Part shown: piece after piece, positions 7,306 to 15,810 of the stretch
Layout: every line of letters starts with the position of its first letter
Position numbering within the stretch: position 1 is the first letter of the stretch
Assembly: GCF_010367435.1 (NCBI RefSeq)
Contig: NZ_WJWY01000023.1
Location: 1 to 34,408 of the forward strand
DNA: 34,408 nt
Source of the DNA: Fusobacterium sp. IOR10
Lineage (GTDB): Bacteria; Fusobacteriota; Fusobacteriia; Fusobacteriales; Fusobacteriaceae
Direction: 5' to 3'
Translations under genes and position numbers: made by a program
Notes under the pieces: generated by a model
Databases searched by the model: none
What the model saw: only the letters and a program-made list of their open reading frames with translations
Told to the model about the DNA's origin: nothing

Positions 7306-8028
7306 TTGAAAATAAATATTTTAACTTTATTTCCTGAACTTTTCCATGCTTTTAAAAATCAAAGCATTATTGGAAGAGCTGTAAAAAATAATTTAATAGA
7401 AATTAATGTAATAAATATCAGAGATTTTTGTTTTGATAAACATAAACAAGCTGATGATATTCCATTTGGTGGAGAGGGAGGAATGGTTATGAAACCTGAG
7501 CCTCTTTTTCGTGCATTGGAACAATGCCAAGGGAAAATTATTTACACATCTCCCCAAGGTAAGACTTTTGATCAGCAACTTGCAATTAATTTAAAAAAAG
7601 AAGATGAAATAACTATTATTGCTGGTCATTATGAAGGAATTGATGAAAGAGTTGTCAATGAAAAAGTTGATTTGGAAATCTCCATTGGAGATTACGTTTT
7701 AACTGGTGGGGAAATCCCAGCTATGGTTATAATTGACACTATATCTAGGCTTATTCCTGGGGTTATTAAAAAAGCTTCCTATGAAAATGATTCATTTTTT
7801 AATGGTTTGTTAGATTACCCTCAATACACAAGACCTGCAGAATATAAAGGATTAAAAGTTCCAGATGTATTAATTTCAGGAAATCATAGAAAAATTAAAG
7901 AATGGAGAATCAAAGAAAGTTTAAAAAGAACTTATATTAGAAGACCTGATTTATTAAAAAATAAGGTCCTAAATGACTTGGAAAAAAAATTATTAAAAGA
8001 AATAATTTTAGAATTAGATAATAACTAA
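7306..8028 (+). CDS. trmD: tRNA (guanine-N1-)-methyltransferase
   Basis: Methylates G37 next to the anticodon of tRNAs reading CNN and some other codons, which prevents +1 frameshifts. The 240-residue SPOUT enzyme shows the trefoil-knot SAM segments YTSPQGKTFDQ (80-90), GHYEGIDERV (107-116) and ISIGDYVLTGGE (126-137), with the catalytic region D-rich at the linker and the C-terminal tRNA-binding domain (YTRPAEYKG). It starts with TTG at 7306, behind AAAGGGG; no ATG lies nearby in frame. It is followed 19 bp later by a second SPOUT gene. Confidence 0.97.
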   Translation: MKINILTLFPELFHAFKNQSIIGRAVKNNLIEINVINIRDFCFDKHKQADDIPFGGEGGMVMKPEPLFRALEQCQGKIIYTSPQGKTFDQQLAINLKKEDEITIIAGHYEGIDERVVNEKVDLEISIGDYVLTGGEIPAMVIIDTISRLIPGVIKKASYENDSFFNGLLDYPQYTRPAEYKGLKVPDVLISGNHRKIKEWRIKESLKRTYIRRPDLLKNKVLNDLEKKLLKEIILELDNN

Positions 8029-8047
8029 AAAAGGTGGAAAATCAATT

Positions 8048-8611
8048 ATGAGAAATAAAATATACTTAGCTCTAGTGCATTACCCAGTTTACAATAAAAA
8101 TATGGAGACTGTATGTACTTCTGTTACAAATTTTGATATTCATGATATTTCTAGAACTTGTAGAACTTATAATATCAAAGAATATGATTTAATTGTTCCT
8201 GTTGAAGCACAAAAACAACTTACTCAAAGAATTATTGGTTACTGGCAAGATGGATCTGGTGGAGAATATAATAAGGATAGAGAATCTGCTTTTAAACATA
8301 CAAAAGTAAAGGACTCTTTAGAAGAAGCTATTTTAGATATTGAAAAAACTGAAGGGGAAAAACCTGTTATCATAACAACTTCAGCACATATTTATCCTAA
8401 TTCAATTAGCTATACTGGACTTTCTGATAAAATATTTAATGATGATAAACCTTATTTATTTTTATTTGGAACTGGTTGGGGGCTTATAAAAGAAGTTATG
8501 GACATGTCTGATTATATCTTAGAACCTATAAGAGGAACTACTAAATATAATCATCTTTCTGTTAGAGCTGCTGTATCTATTATCTTAGATAGAGTTCTTG
8601 GGGAAAAATAA
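8048..8611 (+). CDS. Putative SAM-dependent RNA methyltransferase (SPOUT, PF09936-like)
   Basis: The 187-residue protein opens with IYLALVHYPVYNK, continues with TSVTNFDIHDISRTCRTY, and ends with a knot region FLFGTGWGL (138-146) and NHLSVRAA (168-175). This is the pattern of the small uncharacterised SPOUT family often found beside trmD in Thermotogae, Aquificae, Deltaproteobacteria and Fusobacteria. Catalytic specificity is unknown; from context the target is probably tRNA or rRNA. The knot's cofactor-loop glycines are present, so it should bind S-adenosylmethionine. AAGGTGG precedes the ATG. It lies between trmD and polC within one operon. Confidence 0.85.
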   Translation: MRNKIYLALVHYPVYNKNMETVCTSVTNFDIHDISRTCRTYNIKEYDLIVPVEAQKQLTQRIIGYWQDGSGGEYNKDRESAFKHTKVKDSLEEAILDIEKTEGEKPVIITTSAHIYPNSISYTGLSDKIFNDDKPYLFLFGTGWGLIKEVMDMSDYILEPIRGTTKYNHLSVRAAVSIILDRVLGEK

Positions 8612-8632
8612 TATTACCATTGGGAGATTAAT

Positions 8633-11600
8633 ATGAATAAAAAAATTAAAATTGCTCCTAAAGAAGATTTCTTTCATTATTTAGGAGCTAAGAATATCTT
8701 TGTAAAATTAATTTTATTCTTTAACAAAACTAAAACTTTAAAAATAAAATGCTCAGTTAAGAACCCTTCTTTTATTTTTGAAACTGACTTAATCTCCAAA
8801 GAATTAAGAAAAACATTTGGTTCTTCTGTTTCAGTAGAGTTTGAAATTACTTACAAAGATAACGAAATATCAAAGGAAACACTTATTGATATTGTTGATA
8901 AGGCTATTTATAAATTAAAGGAAAATAATGCCACATCTAAATCTTTTCTTTTTCTCTATAGAATCAATATTGAGCAAAACAAAATTATGATTGAACTTAA
9001 AAATAAAATCGCTATTGAAAATTTATATGACTCAAAAATAAATATTAAATTAGAAAGAATTCTTGCTGAATTTGGAATAAATAATTTTAATGTTTTTTTT
9101 ATTCCTGGAGATTTTTCAAAGGAAATAGATAAATTAGAAAAAGAAAAAGAAAACATAATTTTTACTTTAAGTGAAAAGATAGATAAGGAGATAGCTGAAA
9201 TTAAAGCTAACCCACAGTTATCAAAAGAAAATAATTCAAGTGATACTTGGACAAATAAAGCTGTTAAAAGAAATTCTAGAAAAATAAAAGGGACACCTAT
9301 TTCAATTGGTGAATTTAAAGATATTTATGAGGGTGAATCTTGTATTATTCAAGGGGAAGTTTTTAGTGTTGAATCTAGAGAATTAAAAAATGGTACTATT
9401 TTAAAAACATTTAGAATAACTGATAATTCTAATTCTTTAACTATAAAAAAATTCCAAAAAAATAATGCCAATGATGATATTGAGGTTGAAAACTTTATTA
9501 AAGCCAGTGGTAGAAAACAATTGGATAAATTTTCTGACAATGAAGAGGTATTAATAGCTTCATCCATTAATAAATTAGATATAACCAAAGAAACTAAAGT
9601 TGATACCTCTGAAGAAAAAATGGTTGAATTACACACTCACAGTAAAATGAGTGAAATGGTAGGTGTCACTGAAATAACTGATTTAATAAATACTGCTAAA
9701 TCTTTTGGACATAAAAGCATGGCTATTACTGACTATTCAGTTGTTCATACTTTCCCAATAGCCTTTAATCAAACTAAAAAAGATAAAGATTTTAAAGCTA
9801 TTTTAGGATGCGAAATGTACATGATTGATGATGAAAAACCTATGGTTCTAAATCCAAAAGATATACCTATTGAAGAAGAAACCTTTGTTGTTTTTGACTT
9901 GGAAACTACAGGCCTTAACTCCCATGATAATGAAATTATTGAAGTTGGAGCTATAAAACTAAAAGGTACTAGGATTATTGATAAATTCTCTGAATTTGTT
10001 AAACCTAAAAATAAAATTCCTGAAAAAATTCAAAAATTAACTAGTATTTCAGATGCTATGGTAGCTGACGCTTTGGGAATAGAAGAGGTCTTACCTAAAT
10101 TTATTGAATTTTCTAAAGATGCTACTTTAGTAGCCCATAATGCCAAATTTGATATGAGTTTCATTAGAAGAGATTGCAAGAAAATATTAAATATTGATTT
10201 TGATCCAACTGTTATAGATACTCTTCAAATGGCTAGAGATGTTATGCCAAATTTAAAGAGTTTTGGATTAGGTCCTCTTACTAAAAAATTAGGGGTTGCA
10301 CTTGAAAGTCATCATAGAGCTGTTGATGATTCTCAAGCAACTGCAGGAATGTTTGTAATCTTCTTAAACAAGTATTTTGATATAGGAATTACAAATTTAA
10401 AAGATATTACTGGAGCTTTCCCACTTAATGTGGAAAAACAAGATACAATTAATATCATTGCCCTTGTTCAAAATCAAGAAGGTTTGAAAAATTTATATAA
10501 ATTAGTATCATTAGCACATAAAGATCATTTTGGTAGTAAAAAAGCTAGAATCTTAAAAAGTGAGGTTCAAGCCCTTAGAAAAGGTCTTTTAATAGGTGGA
10601 AGTACAACTGTCCACTATAGAAATACCAATGATATTTCTTCAAATTATTTAGATTATAATTTCAAAGGTGTGGAAGAATCTATTCAATTTTATGATTATG
10701 TTGAGCTTTTATCTAAAGAAAATTTCAATGAACTTATAGAAGAAGATGGTACAAATAGAATTTCCAATTATAAAGCAGTTGAAAATATGAACTCTTATAT
10801 TTATAACCTATGTCAAAAATATAATAAATTAGTCACTGCTAGTTCAAATGTCCATTACTTAGAAAGAGATGAAGCTAATATAAGAAGTATCTTGCTTTAT
10901 GGTAGTGGAACAGCCTTCAATAAAAGACAATATTTAATTGATAATGGATTTTATTTTAAAACAACAAATGAACTACTTGAAGAGTTTTCTTATTTAGGTA
11001 CAGATATTGCTAAAGAAATTGTAATTAAAAATACTAATGCTATTGCTGATAAAATTGAAAAAGTTCAACCTATTCCAGATGGATTTTATCCCCCTGAACT
11101 AGATAATTCTGAAAATATTGTTAGGGATATGACATATGAAAAAGCTCATCGTATTTATGGAAATCCGCTTCCTGAAATAGTAAATAAAAGATTAGAAAGA
11201 GAGCTTAATTCCATTATAAATCATGGATTTTCTGTTCTTTATTTATCTGCTCAAAAGCTTGTAAAAAAATCTCTAGACAATGGTTATCTTGTTGGTTCTA
11301 GAGGATCTGTAGGTTCTTCTCTTGTTGCTTTTATGATGGGAATAACTGAAGTTAATGCATTGTACCCCCATTATATTTGTGAAAATCCAGAATGTAAATA
11401 TTCTGAATTTACTGACAAAGAAGGAGCTGGTGTAGATTTACCAGAAAAAAATTGTCCTAAATGTGGAAAACTTTTGAAAAGAGATGGACACGCTATTCCA
11501 TTTGAAGTTTTTATGGGATTCGATGGGGATAAAGTTCCTGACATTGATCTTAATTTTTCTGGAGAATATCAATCTGAAATTCATAGATATTGTGAAGAAA

Positions 11601-12967
11601 TGTTTGGAAAATCCAACGTATTTAAAGCTGGAACAATTTCCACTTTAGCAGAAAAAAATGCCATTGGGTATGTAAGAAAATTCTTTGAAGATCATGAAAT
11701 TTCTGGAAATAATGCTGAAATTTTTAGAAGAGCTGCTAAAGTTGAAGGTGCTAAAAAAACAACTGGGCAACATCCTGGAGGAATGGTTATTGTTCCTAAA
11801 AATATGGAGGTCTATGATTTTTGTCCTATCCAGCACCCTGCTAATGACATTAATAATGACTCTATCACTACTCATTTTGATTATCACGTTATGGATGAAC
11901 AGCTTGTTAAATTGGATATCCTTGGACATGATGATCCTACAACTATTAAAATGCTACAAGAATATACTGGAGTAAACATATATGATATTCCAATTGCTGA
12001 TAGCGATACTCTTCAACTATTTTCTGGAACTGACATATTAAATGTTTCTCCTGAAGACATTGGTTCAACTATTGGAACATTTGGTGTTCCTGAATTTGGT
12101 ACTCAGTTTGTTAGACAAATGCTTGTGGATACTCGTCCTAAAACTTTTGCCGAACTAGTTAGAATTTCTGGTCTTTCTCATGGTACTGATGTTTGGCTTA
12201 ATAATGCCCAACAATTTATAAGAGAAGGGAAAGCAACTCTATCTGATGTTATCACAGTTAGAGACGATATTATGAACTATCTTATTGATAATGGCATTGA
12301 AAAATTAACTGCTTTTAAAATAATGGAGTTTGTCAGAAAAGGAAAGCCTTCTAAAGATCCTGAACAGTGGCAAAAATACTCTGATATATTAAAAGAAAAA
12401 AATGTTAAAGATTGGTATATTGAATCTTGTAAAAAAATAAAATATATGTTCCCAAAAGGTCATGCTGTTGCTTATGTTATGATGGCTATGAGAATTGCAT
12501 ATTTTAAAGTTCATTATCCTTTAGCTTTCTATGCAGCTTATTTAACTAGAAAAATTGATGATTTTGATTTTGAAATTATGGGAAATAGTGATTTGGCTAA
12601 GGCAAAATTAGAAGAACTAAAACAAGAGTCTAAGCTAGATGTGAAAAAGAAAACTCAATTTTCTATTTGTGAAATTGTTATAGAGATGTACGCTCGAGGA
12701 TTTGAATTTTTAAAAATTGATTTATACAAATCTGAAGGTTTTAAATTTACAATTGAAGATGGAAAAATAAGAGTTCCTCTTCTTGGAATTAATGGTCTTG
12801 GATCTAGTGTTATTGAAAATTTAATTAAAGAAAGAAATAGTGACCAATTTCTTTCTTATGAAGATTTAAAACGTCGAACTAAAATTTCTTCAACTACTTT
12901 AGATAAACTAAAGTCAATTAATGCTGTTGAGAATTTAAGCGATACTAATCAAATCTGTCTTTTTTAG
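8633..12967 (+). CDS. polC: DNA polymerase III alpha subunit PolC
   Basis: Replicative polymerase of low-GC Gram-positive type, with proofreading built in. The 1444 residues show, in order: an N-terminal domain, an OB fold (about 215-320), a PHP domain beginning VELHTHSKMS (H334, H336), an inserted DnaQ-like exonuclease with D422/E424 in FDLETTGL and a closing HHRAVDDSQ, then the polymerase core with a CX4C-X19-CX2C zinc knuckle (C916, C921, C941, C944) and the catalytic PDIDLNFSGEY (D970, D972). The C-terminal tail is the usual helix-hairpin-helix. The PHP motif reads TDY (Y368) where PolC normally has TDH. GGGAG precedes the ATG. dnaE lies in the same window, matching the two-polymerase arrangement of Firmicutes and Fusobacteria. 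Confidence 0.97.
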   Translation: MNKKIKIAPKEDFFHYLGAKNIFVKLILFFNKTKTLKIKCSVKNPSFIFETDLISKELRKTFGSSVSVEFEITYKDNEISKETLIDIVDKAIYKLKENNATSKSFLFLYRINIEQNKIMIELKNKIAIENLYDSKINIKLERILAEFGINNFNVFFIPGDFSKEIDKLEKEKENIIFTLSEKIDKEIAEIKANPQLSKENNSSDTWTNKAVKRNSRKIKGTPISIGEFKDIYEGESCIIQGEVFSVESRELKNGTILKTFRITDNSNSLTIKKFQKNNANDDIEVENFIKASGRKQLDKFSDNEEVLIASSINKLDITKETKVDTSEEKMVELHTHSKMSEMVGVTEITDLINTAKSFGHKSMAITDYSVVHTFPIAFNQTKKDKDFKAILGCEMYMIDDEKPMVLNPKDIPIEEETFVVFDLETTGLNSHDNEIIEVGAIKLKGTRIIDKFSEFVKPKNKIPEKIQKLTSISDAMVADALGIEEVLPKFIEFSKDATLVAHNAKFDMSFIRRDCKKILNIDFDPTVIDTLQMARDVMPNLKSFGLGPLTKKLGVALESHHRAVDDSQATAGMFVIFLNKYFDIGITNLKDITGAFPLNVEKQDTINIIALVQNQEGLKNLYKLVSLAHKDHFGSKKARILKSEVQALRKGLLIGGSTTVHYRNTNDISSNYLDYNFKGVEESIQFYDYVELLSKENFNELIEEDGTNRISNYKAVENMNSYIYNLCQKYNKLVTASSNVHYLERDEANIRSILLYGSGTAFNKRQYLIDNGFYFKTTNELLEEFSYLGTDIAKEIVIKNTNAIADKIEKVQPIPDGFYPPELDNSENIVRDMTYEKAHRIYGNPLPEIVNKRLERELNSIINHGFSVLYLSAQKLVKKSLDNGYLVGSRGSVGSSLVAFMMGITEVNALYPHYICENPECKYSEFTDKEGAGVDLPEKNCPKCGKLLKRDGHAIPFEVFMGFDGDKVPDIDLNFSGEYQSEIHRYCEEMFGKSNVFKAGTISTLAEKNAIGYVRKFFEDHEISGNNAEIFRRAAKVEGAKKTTGQHPGGMVIVPKNMEVYDFCPIQHPANDINNDSITTHFDYHVMDEQLVKLDILGHDDPTTIKMLQEYTGVNIYDIPIADSDTLQLFSGTDILNVSPEDIGSTIGTFGVPEFGTQFVRQMLVDTRPKTFAELVRISGLSHGTDVWLNNAQQFIREGKATLSDVITVRDDIMNYLIDNGIEKLTAFKIMEFVRKGKPSKDPEQWQKYSDILKEKNVKDWYIESCKKIKYMFPKGHAVAYVMMAMRIAYFKVHYPLAFYAAYLTRKIDDFDFEIMGNSDLAKAKLEELKQESKLDVKKKTQFSICEIVIEMYARGFEFLKIDLYKSEGFKFTIEDGKIRVPLLGINGLGSSVIENLIKERNSDQFLSYEDLKRRTKISSTTLDKLKSINAVENLSDTNQICLF

Positions 12968-12977
12968 GAGGAATCTA

Positions 12978-13892
12978 TTGTTTAAACATTTAGAAAAAAA
13001 ATATTTAGGAGCTATATTAGTTTGCTTTGCTGCATCTTTATGGGGGTTGGATTCAATTGTTTTAACTCCAAGATTATTCAAACTAAAAGTCCCTTTTGTG
13101 GTTTTTATGTTACATTTTATACCTTTTATTACTATGACCTTATTCATTGGAAAAAGAGAATTTAAGAATATAACTTCTCTCCCTAAGCAAGATTTATTTT
13201 ATTTTTTTCTTGTGGCCTTATTTGGAGGGACTTTAGGAACTTTAGCGATAGTTAAAGCTTTATTTTTAGTTAATTTTCAACATTTAACTGTTGTTACTCT
13301 ATTACAAAAAGCGCAACCTATTTTTGCAATTGTTTTAGCTAGAATTATTCTTAAGGAAAAAATAAAAAATAATTTTCTCTTTTTTGCTCTTTTAGCATTA
13401 ATTGGAGGATATATAATGACATTTGAATTTTCCTTACCTCATTCTTATGATGGAGATAATATAGCTTTAGCTGGAATGTATGCTTTGTTTGCTGCTTTTG
13501 CCTTTGGAAGTTCAACTGTTTTTGGAAAGAAAATTCTTACTAATTCATCATTTATAACTGCTCTTTATACAAGATTTTGCTTTACTTCTATCATTACTTT
13601 TTTAATTGTTCTTTACAATAAACAATTGAATTTAATTTTAGATGTAACTGGTTTCCAGTGGTTTATTTTTATTGTTATAGCTCTTACTTCTGGTAGTATG
13701 GCAATTATGATTTATTATAAAGGTCTTCAATATATTACTGCCAGTGTTGCAACTATTTGTGAATTAGCTTTTCCTATTTCATCAGTTTTATTTGATTATA
13801 TCTTTAATAAAAATTTATTAACAGCTATTCAATCATTTGGAGCTATTATATTATTATTTTCAATTATAAAAATAAGTAAAAGTCAAAAATAA
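12978..13892 (+). CDS. EamA/DMT-family membrane transporter
   Basis: The 304-residue protein has about ten hydrophobic helices arranged as two EamA halves (about 10-145 and 160-300), the drug/metabolite transporter fold. Recognisable pieces are the opening GAILVCFAASLWGLDSIV, the helix-3/4 region FGGTLGTLAIVKALFLV, and the end-of-half motif IVLARIILKEKI, repeated as a similar motif near the C-terminus. The substrate cannot be told. It begins with TTG at 12978, eleven bases after the polC stop, with AGGAGGA well placed. It closes the plus-strand operon and is followed by a perfect hairpin terminator. Confidence 0.88.
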   Translation: MFKHLEKKYLGAILVCFAASLWGLDSIVLTPRLFKLKVPFVVFMLHFIPFITMTLFIGKREFKNITSLPKQDLFYFFLVALFGGTLGTLAIVKALFLVNFQHLTVVTLLQKAQPIFAIVLARIILKEKIKNNFLFFALLALIGGYIMTFEFSLPHSYDGDNIALAGMYALFAAFAFGSSTVFGKKILTNSSFITALYTRFCFTSIITFLIVLYNKQLNLILDVTGFQWFIFIVIALTSGSMAIMIYYKGLQYITASVATICELAFPISSVLFDYIFNKNLLTAIQSFGAIILLFSIIKISKSQK

Positions 13893-13900
13893 ATATAACC

Positions 13901-13936
13901 AATAAAAGATGGGAGAACCCATCTTTTATTTTGTTA
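13901..13936 (+). terminator. Rho-independent terminator after the EamA gene
   Basis: A perfect 13-bp stem (13901-13913 with 13918-13930, core AAAGATGGG/CCCATCTTT) with a four-base AGAA loop and a short T-rich tail. It ends the DUF4911-to-EamA transcript and isolates the small-RNA promoter that starts 11 bp further on. Confidence 0.9.
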
Positions 13937-13946
13937 AAAAAAAGGT

Positions 13947-13975
13947 TTGACACACAAAATATTATATGGTACTAT
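13947..13975 (+). promoter_or_regulatory. Consensus sigma-70 promoter for a candidate small RNA
   Basis: TTGACA (13947-13952) and TACTAT (13970-13975) are separated by exactly 17 bp. It is the only site I saw in the window with a perfect -35 hexamer. It points rightward into about 115 bp with no plus-strand ORF, ending at a terminator. Expected transcription start is near 13982. Confidence 0.75.
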
Positions 13976-13981
13976 GTATTT

Positions 13982-14097
13982 GAGATTAAAATCTCTCTTT
14001 AGAACTCTGGTGACGTTTTAAAGATTTCCTACCCTAAACTTTAATAAATAAAAAAGAAAGAACCCCACAAAAGTGAGAGGTTCTTTCTTTTTTATTT
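13982..14097 (+). ncRNA. Candidate small non-coding RNA (about 115 nt), family not recognised
   Basis: The segment has a consensus promoter upstream, no convincing reading frame, and a strong terminator at its 3' end. A small 5' hairpin (GAGAT/ATCTC, 13982-13995) comes first. Next is a 9-bp stem CTTTAGAAC/GTTTTAAAG (one G-U pair) with the loop TCTGGTGAC (about 13998-14024). Then comes a single-stranded pyrimidine-rich stretch TTCCTACCCT (14026-14035), and last the terminator hairpin with a CCCCAC loop. The C-rich stretch could pair with ribosome-binding sites. Nothing in it matched a riboswitch or housekeeping RNA I know. The downstream gene era lies on the opposite strand, so this is not its leader. 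Confidence 0.6.
14050..14097. terminator. Bidirectional terminator between the small RNA and era
   Basis: A 15-bp stem (14050-14064 with 14079-14093, core GAAAGAACC/GGTTCTTTC) with A-runs on the left and T-runs on the right, so it can stop transcripts from both sides. On the minus strand it ends the ftsX-to-era transcript; on the plus strand it ends the candidate small RNA. Confidence 0.9.
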
Positions 14098-14105
14098 TCA
14101 TATTT

Positions 14106-14999
14106 TTATTTTTCGTCAAAATAACCTAATTCTTTTAAGAAAGGTTTTTTCTTTCTCCAATCACTTTTAACTTTTACCCAAAGTTCTAAGTATATTGGTC
14201 TATCTAATAACTTTTCCATTTCTTTTCTTGCTTCTGTCCCTATTTCTTTTAGCATTTTACCGCCTTTTCCTATTATAATACCCTTTTGAGAATCTCTTTC
14301 AACATAAATATTTACGTTAAATTTATCTTTACCTTCATCTCTTTTTTCAACATTTATTATTTCTATTGCAACTGAATGAGGAATTTCATCTCTAGTTTTC
14401 ACAAGGATTTTTTCTCTAACTATTTCAGTCATTATTCTGTAAATTGGCATATCAGTATACATGTCTTCTGGGTAATATTGAACATCTTCATCTAAAAACA
14501 TTTCCAATCTGTCTAATAATTGAGGAACACCAATTCCATATTCTCCTGCTATTTCAACAATCCCATCAAATTTCCCTAATTTTTCTTTTACTTCTTCCCT
14601 TTTATTTTCTAACTCTTCATCGTTCAGTTTATCAATTTTATTAATAACTAGAATTCTAGGAGTCTTTTTAGCCGATAGAACTCTTTCCATAACAAATTGA
14701 TCCCCTGTACTTATTTCTTGAGTTCCGTCTAACATCATTAAAATAGCGTCAACATCTTTAAGTATTCTAATTGCACTATTTGTCATGTATTCCCCTAATA
14801 AATGTTTCGGTTTATGTATTCCAGGAGTATCTATAAATATGTACTGATTCCCCTTCACATTTACTATTCCTTTTATATTTTCTCTTGTTGTTCCTGCTTT
14901 ATTTGAAACTATTGCTACTTTTTCATCAACTAATTTATTTATAAGGGTTGATTTCCCTACGTTAGGTCTCCCTACAACCGCAATAAATCCTGCTTTCAT
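14106..14999 (-). CDS. era: GTPase Era
   Basis: Essential GTPase that binds the 3' end of 16S rRNA during 30S assembly, acting near the RsmA site. The 297-residue protein has G1 GRPNVGKS (10-17), G3 DTPG (57-60), G4 NKID (120-123) and a C-terminal KH domain with GKGG (244-247). Family length is normal. The start ATG overlaps the stop of the Xer-like gene by one base (TAATG), and AGGAG lies ten bases upstream. It is the last gene of the operon and ends just before the bidirectional terminator. Confidence 0.97.
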   Translation of the reverse strand: MKAGFIAVVGRPNVGKSTLINKLVDEKVAIVSNKAGTTRENIKGIVNVKGNQYIFIDTPGIHKPKHLLGEYMTNSAIRILKDVDAILMMLDGTQEISTGDQFVMERVLSAKKTPRILVINKIDKLNDEELENKREEVKEKLGKFDGIVEIAGEYGIGVPQLLDRLEMFLDEDVQYYPEDMYTDMPIYRIMTEIVREKILVKTRDEIPHSVAIEIINVEKRDEGKDKFNVNIYVERDSQKGIIIGKGGKMLKEIGTEARKEMEKLLDRPIYLELWVKVKSDWRKKKPFLKELGYFDEK

Positions 15000-15802
15000 T
15001 AATTCTCATCTCCTATTCCTATTTTTAAATACTCTTTTCTTATTTCTTCTAATCTATTTTCCTTTATTGAATTTAACATTTCTTTTTTTCTTTCAGAAAT
15101 GCATTTGTTTCTTATCATGCTAGGTAAAACTTCCCTTTCCAAATTAGCTTTTTTCCCATATTTTATAAATCTATCTTTAAAATTTTGATTTGTTATATCA
15201 TAAAAAATTTTATCCACATGGGAATCCAACTCTATTTCTAATTTTTCCACATATTCCCTTAATTCATGAGAAAGATCTATAGATATTTCTGTAATAATAT
15301 ACTCATTTCCTCTATTAATTATAAAACTTTTATAATTATTTTTTTTTAATCTTATAGCCTCTAAATTTAACACTTCAGATATTTTTAATCCTGTTTCTGA
15401 TAAAAGTTTAATAATTAAGCTATCTCTTTTTTCTTTTCTACTTTCTCCACAAACATCTAATATTGCCTTAATCTCATATCCTTTTATTTTTTTCCCAATT
15501 TTTATATGTTTTCTAGTTGTACTAATTTTTTCAACTGGGGAAGTAGCTATATAATCTTTTTTAACAAAATACTTATACATTGACTTTAATGATGTTATTT
15601 TTCTAATTATTGAATTTTCAGCATACTTTGATTTTAAATATTTCAAATAAACCATTATATCTTCTTGTGTTACCTCTAAAATGTCCTTTCCATTTAAATA
15701 TTCTTCAAAATCCAATATATCCTTTTTATAAAATTCTATGCTTATTCTCGATACAATTTCTTCACTTTCTAATTTATAAAAAAATTCATTACTTAAGTTC
15801 AT
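14999..15802 (-). CDS. Degenerate Xer-like tyrosine recombinase homologue
   Basis: The 267-residue protein keeps the N-terminal SAM-like core-binding domain (about 5-92, with SIIRKITSLKSMYKYFVKK and the SPVEKI linker) and the outline of the catalytic domain. Most active-site residues are changed. Box I reads TGLKISE with K140 for the invariant arginine. The HxxR of box II reads S228-M-I-R231. The following His is N232, and no LGH is visible. A possible nucleophile, Y258, survives near the C-terminus. It is probably DNA-binding but unable to cleave. The gene is not a disrupted ORF: it has AGGAG upstream and lies snugly between recN and era. A chromosomal XerC/D would normally be 290-300 residues. 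Confidence 0.75.
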   Translation of the reverse strand: MNLSNEFFYKLESEEIVSRISIEFYKKDILDFEEYLNGKDILEVTQEDIMVYLKYLKSKYAENSIIRKITSLKSMYKYFVKKDYIATSPVEKISTTRKHIKIGKKIKGYEIKAILDVCGESRKEKRDSLIIKLLSETGLKISEVLNLEAIRLKKNNYKSFIINRGNEYIITEISIDLSHELREYVEKLEIELDSHVDKIFYDITNQNFKDRFIKYGKKANLEREVLPSMIRNKCISERKKEMLNSIKENRLEEIRKEYLKIGIGDEN

Positions 15803-15810
15803 CTTAACTC

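Noticed and set aside
11685..11975. Overlapping plus-strand frame inside polC
   Set aside because: It is an out-of-frame shadow of the conserved polymerase core, with no ribosome-binding site at its start.
14005..14015. 5S rRNA-like text CTCTGGTGACG
   Set aside because: Only about ten bases agree with the start of 5S rRNA. The conserved loops that should follow are absent, and no rRNA genes flank it.
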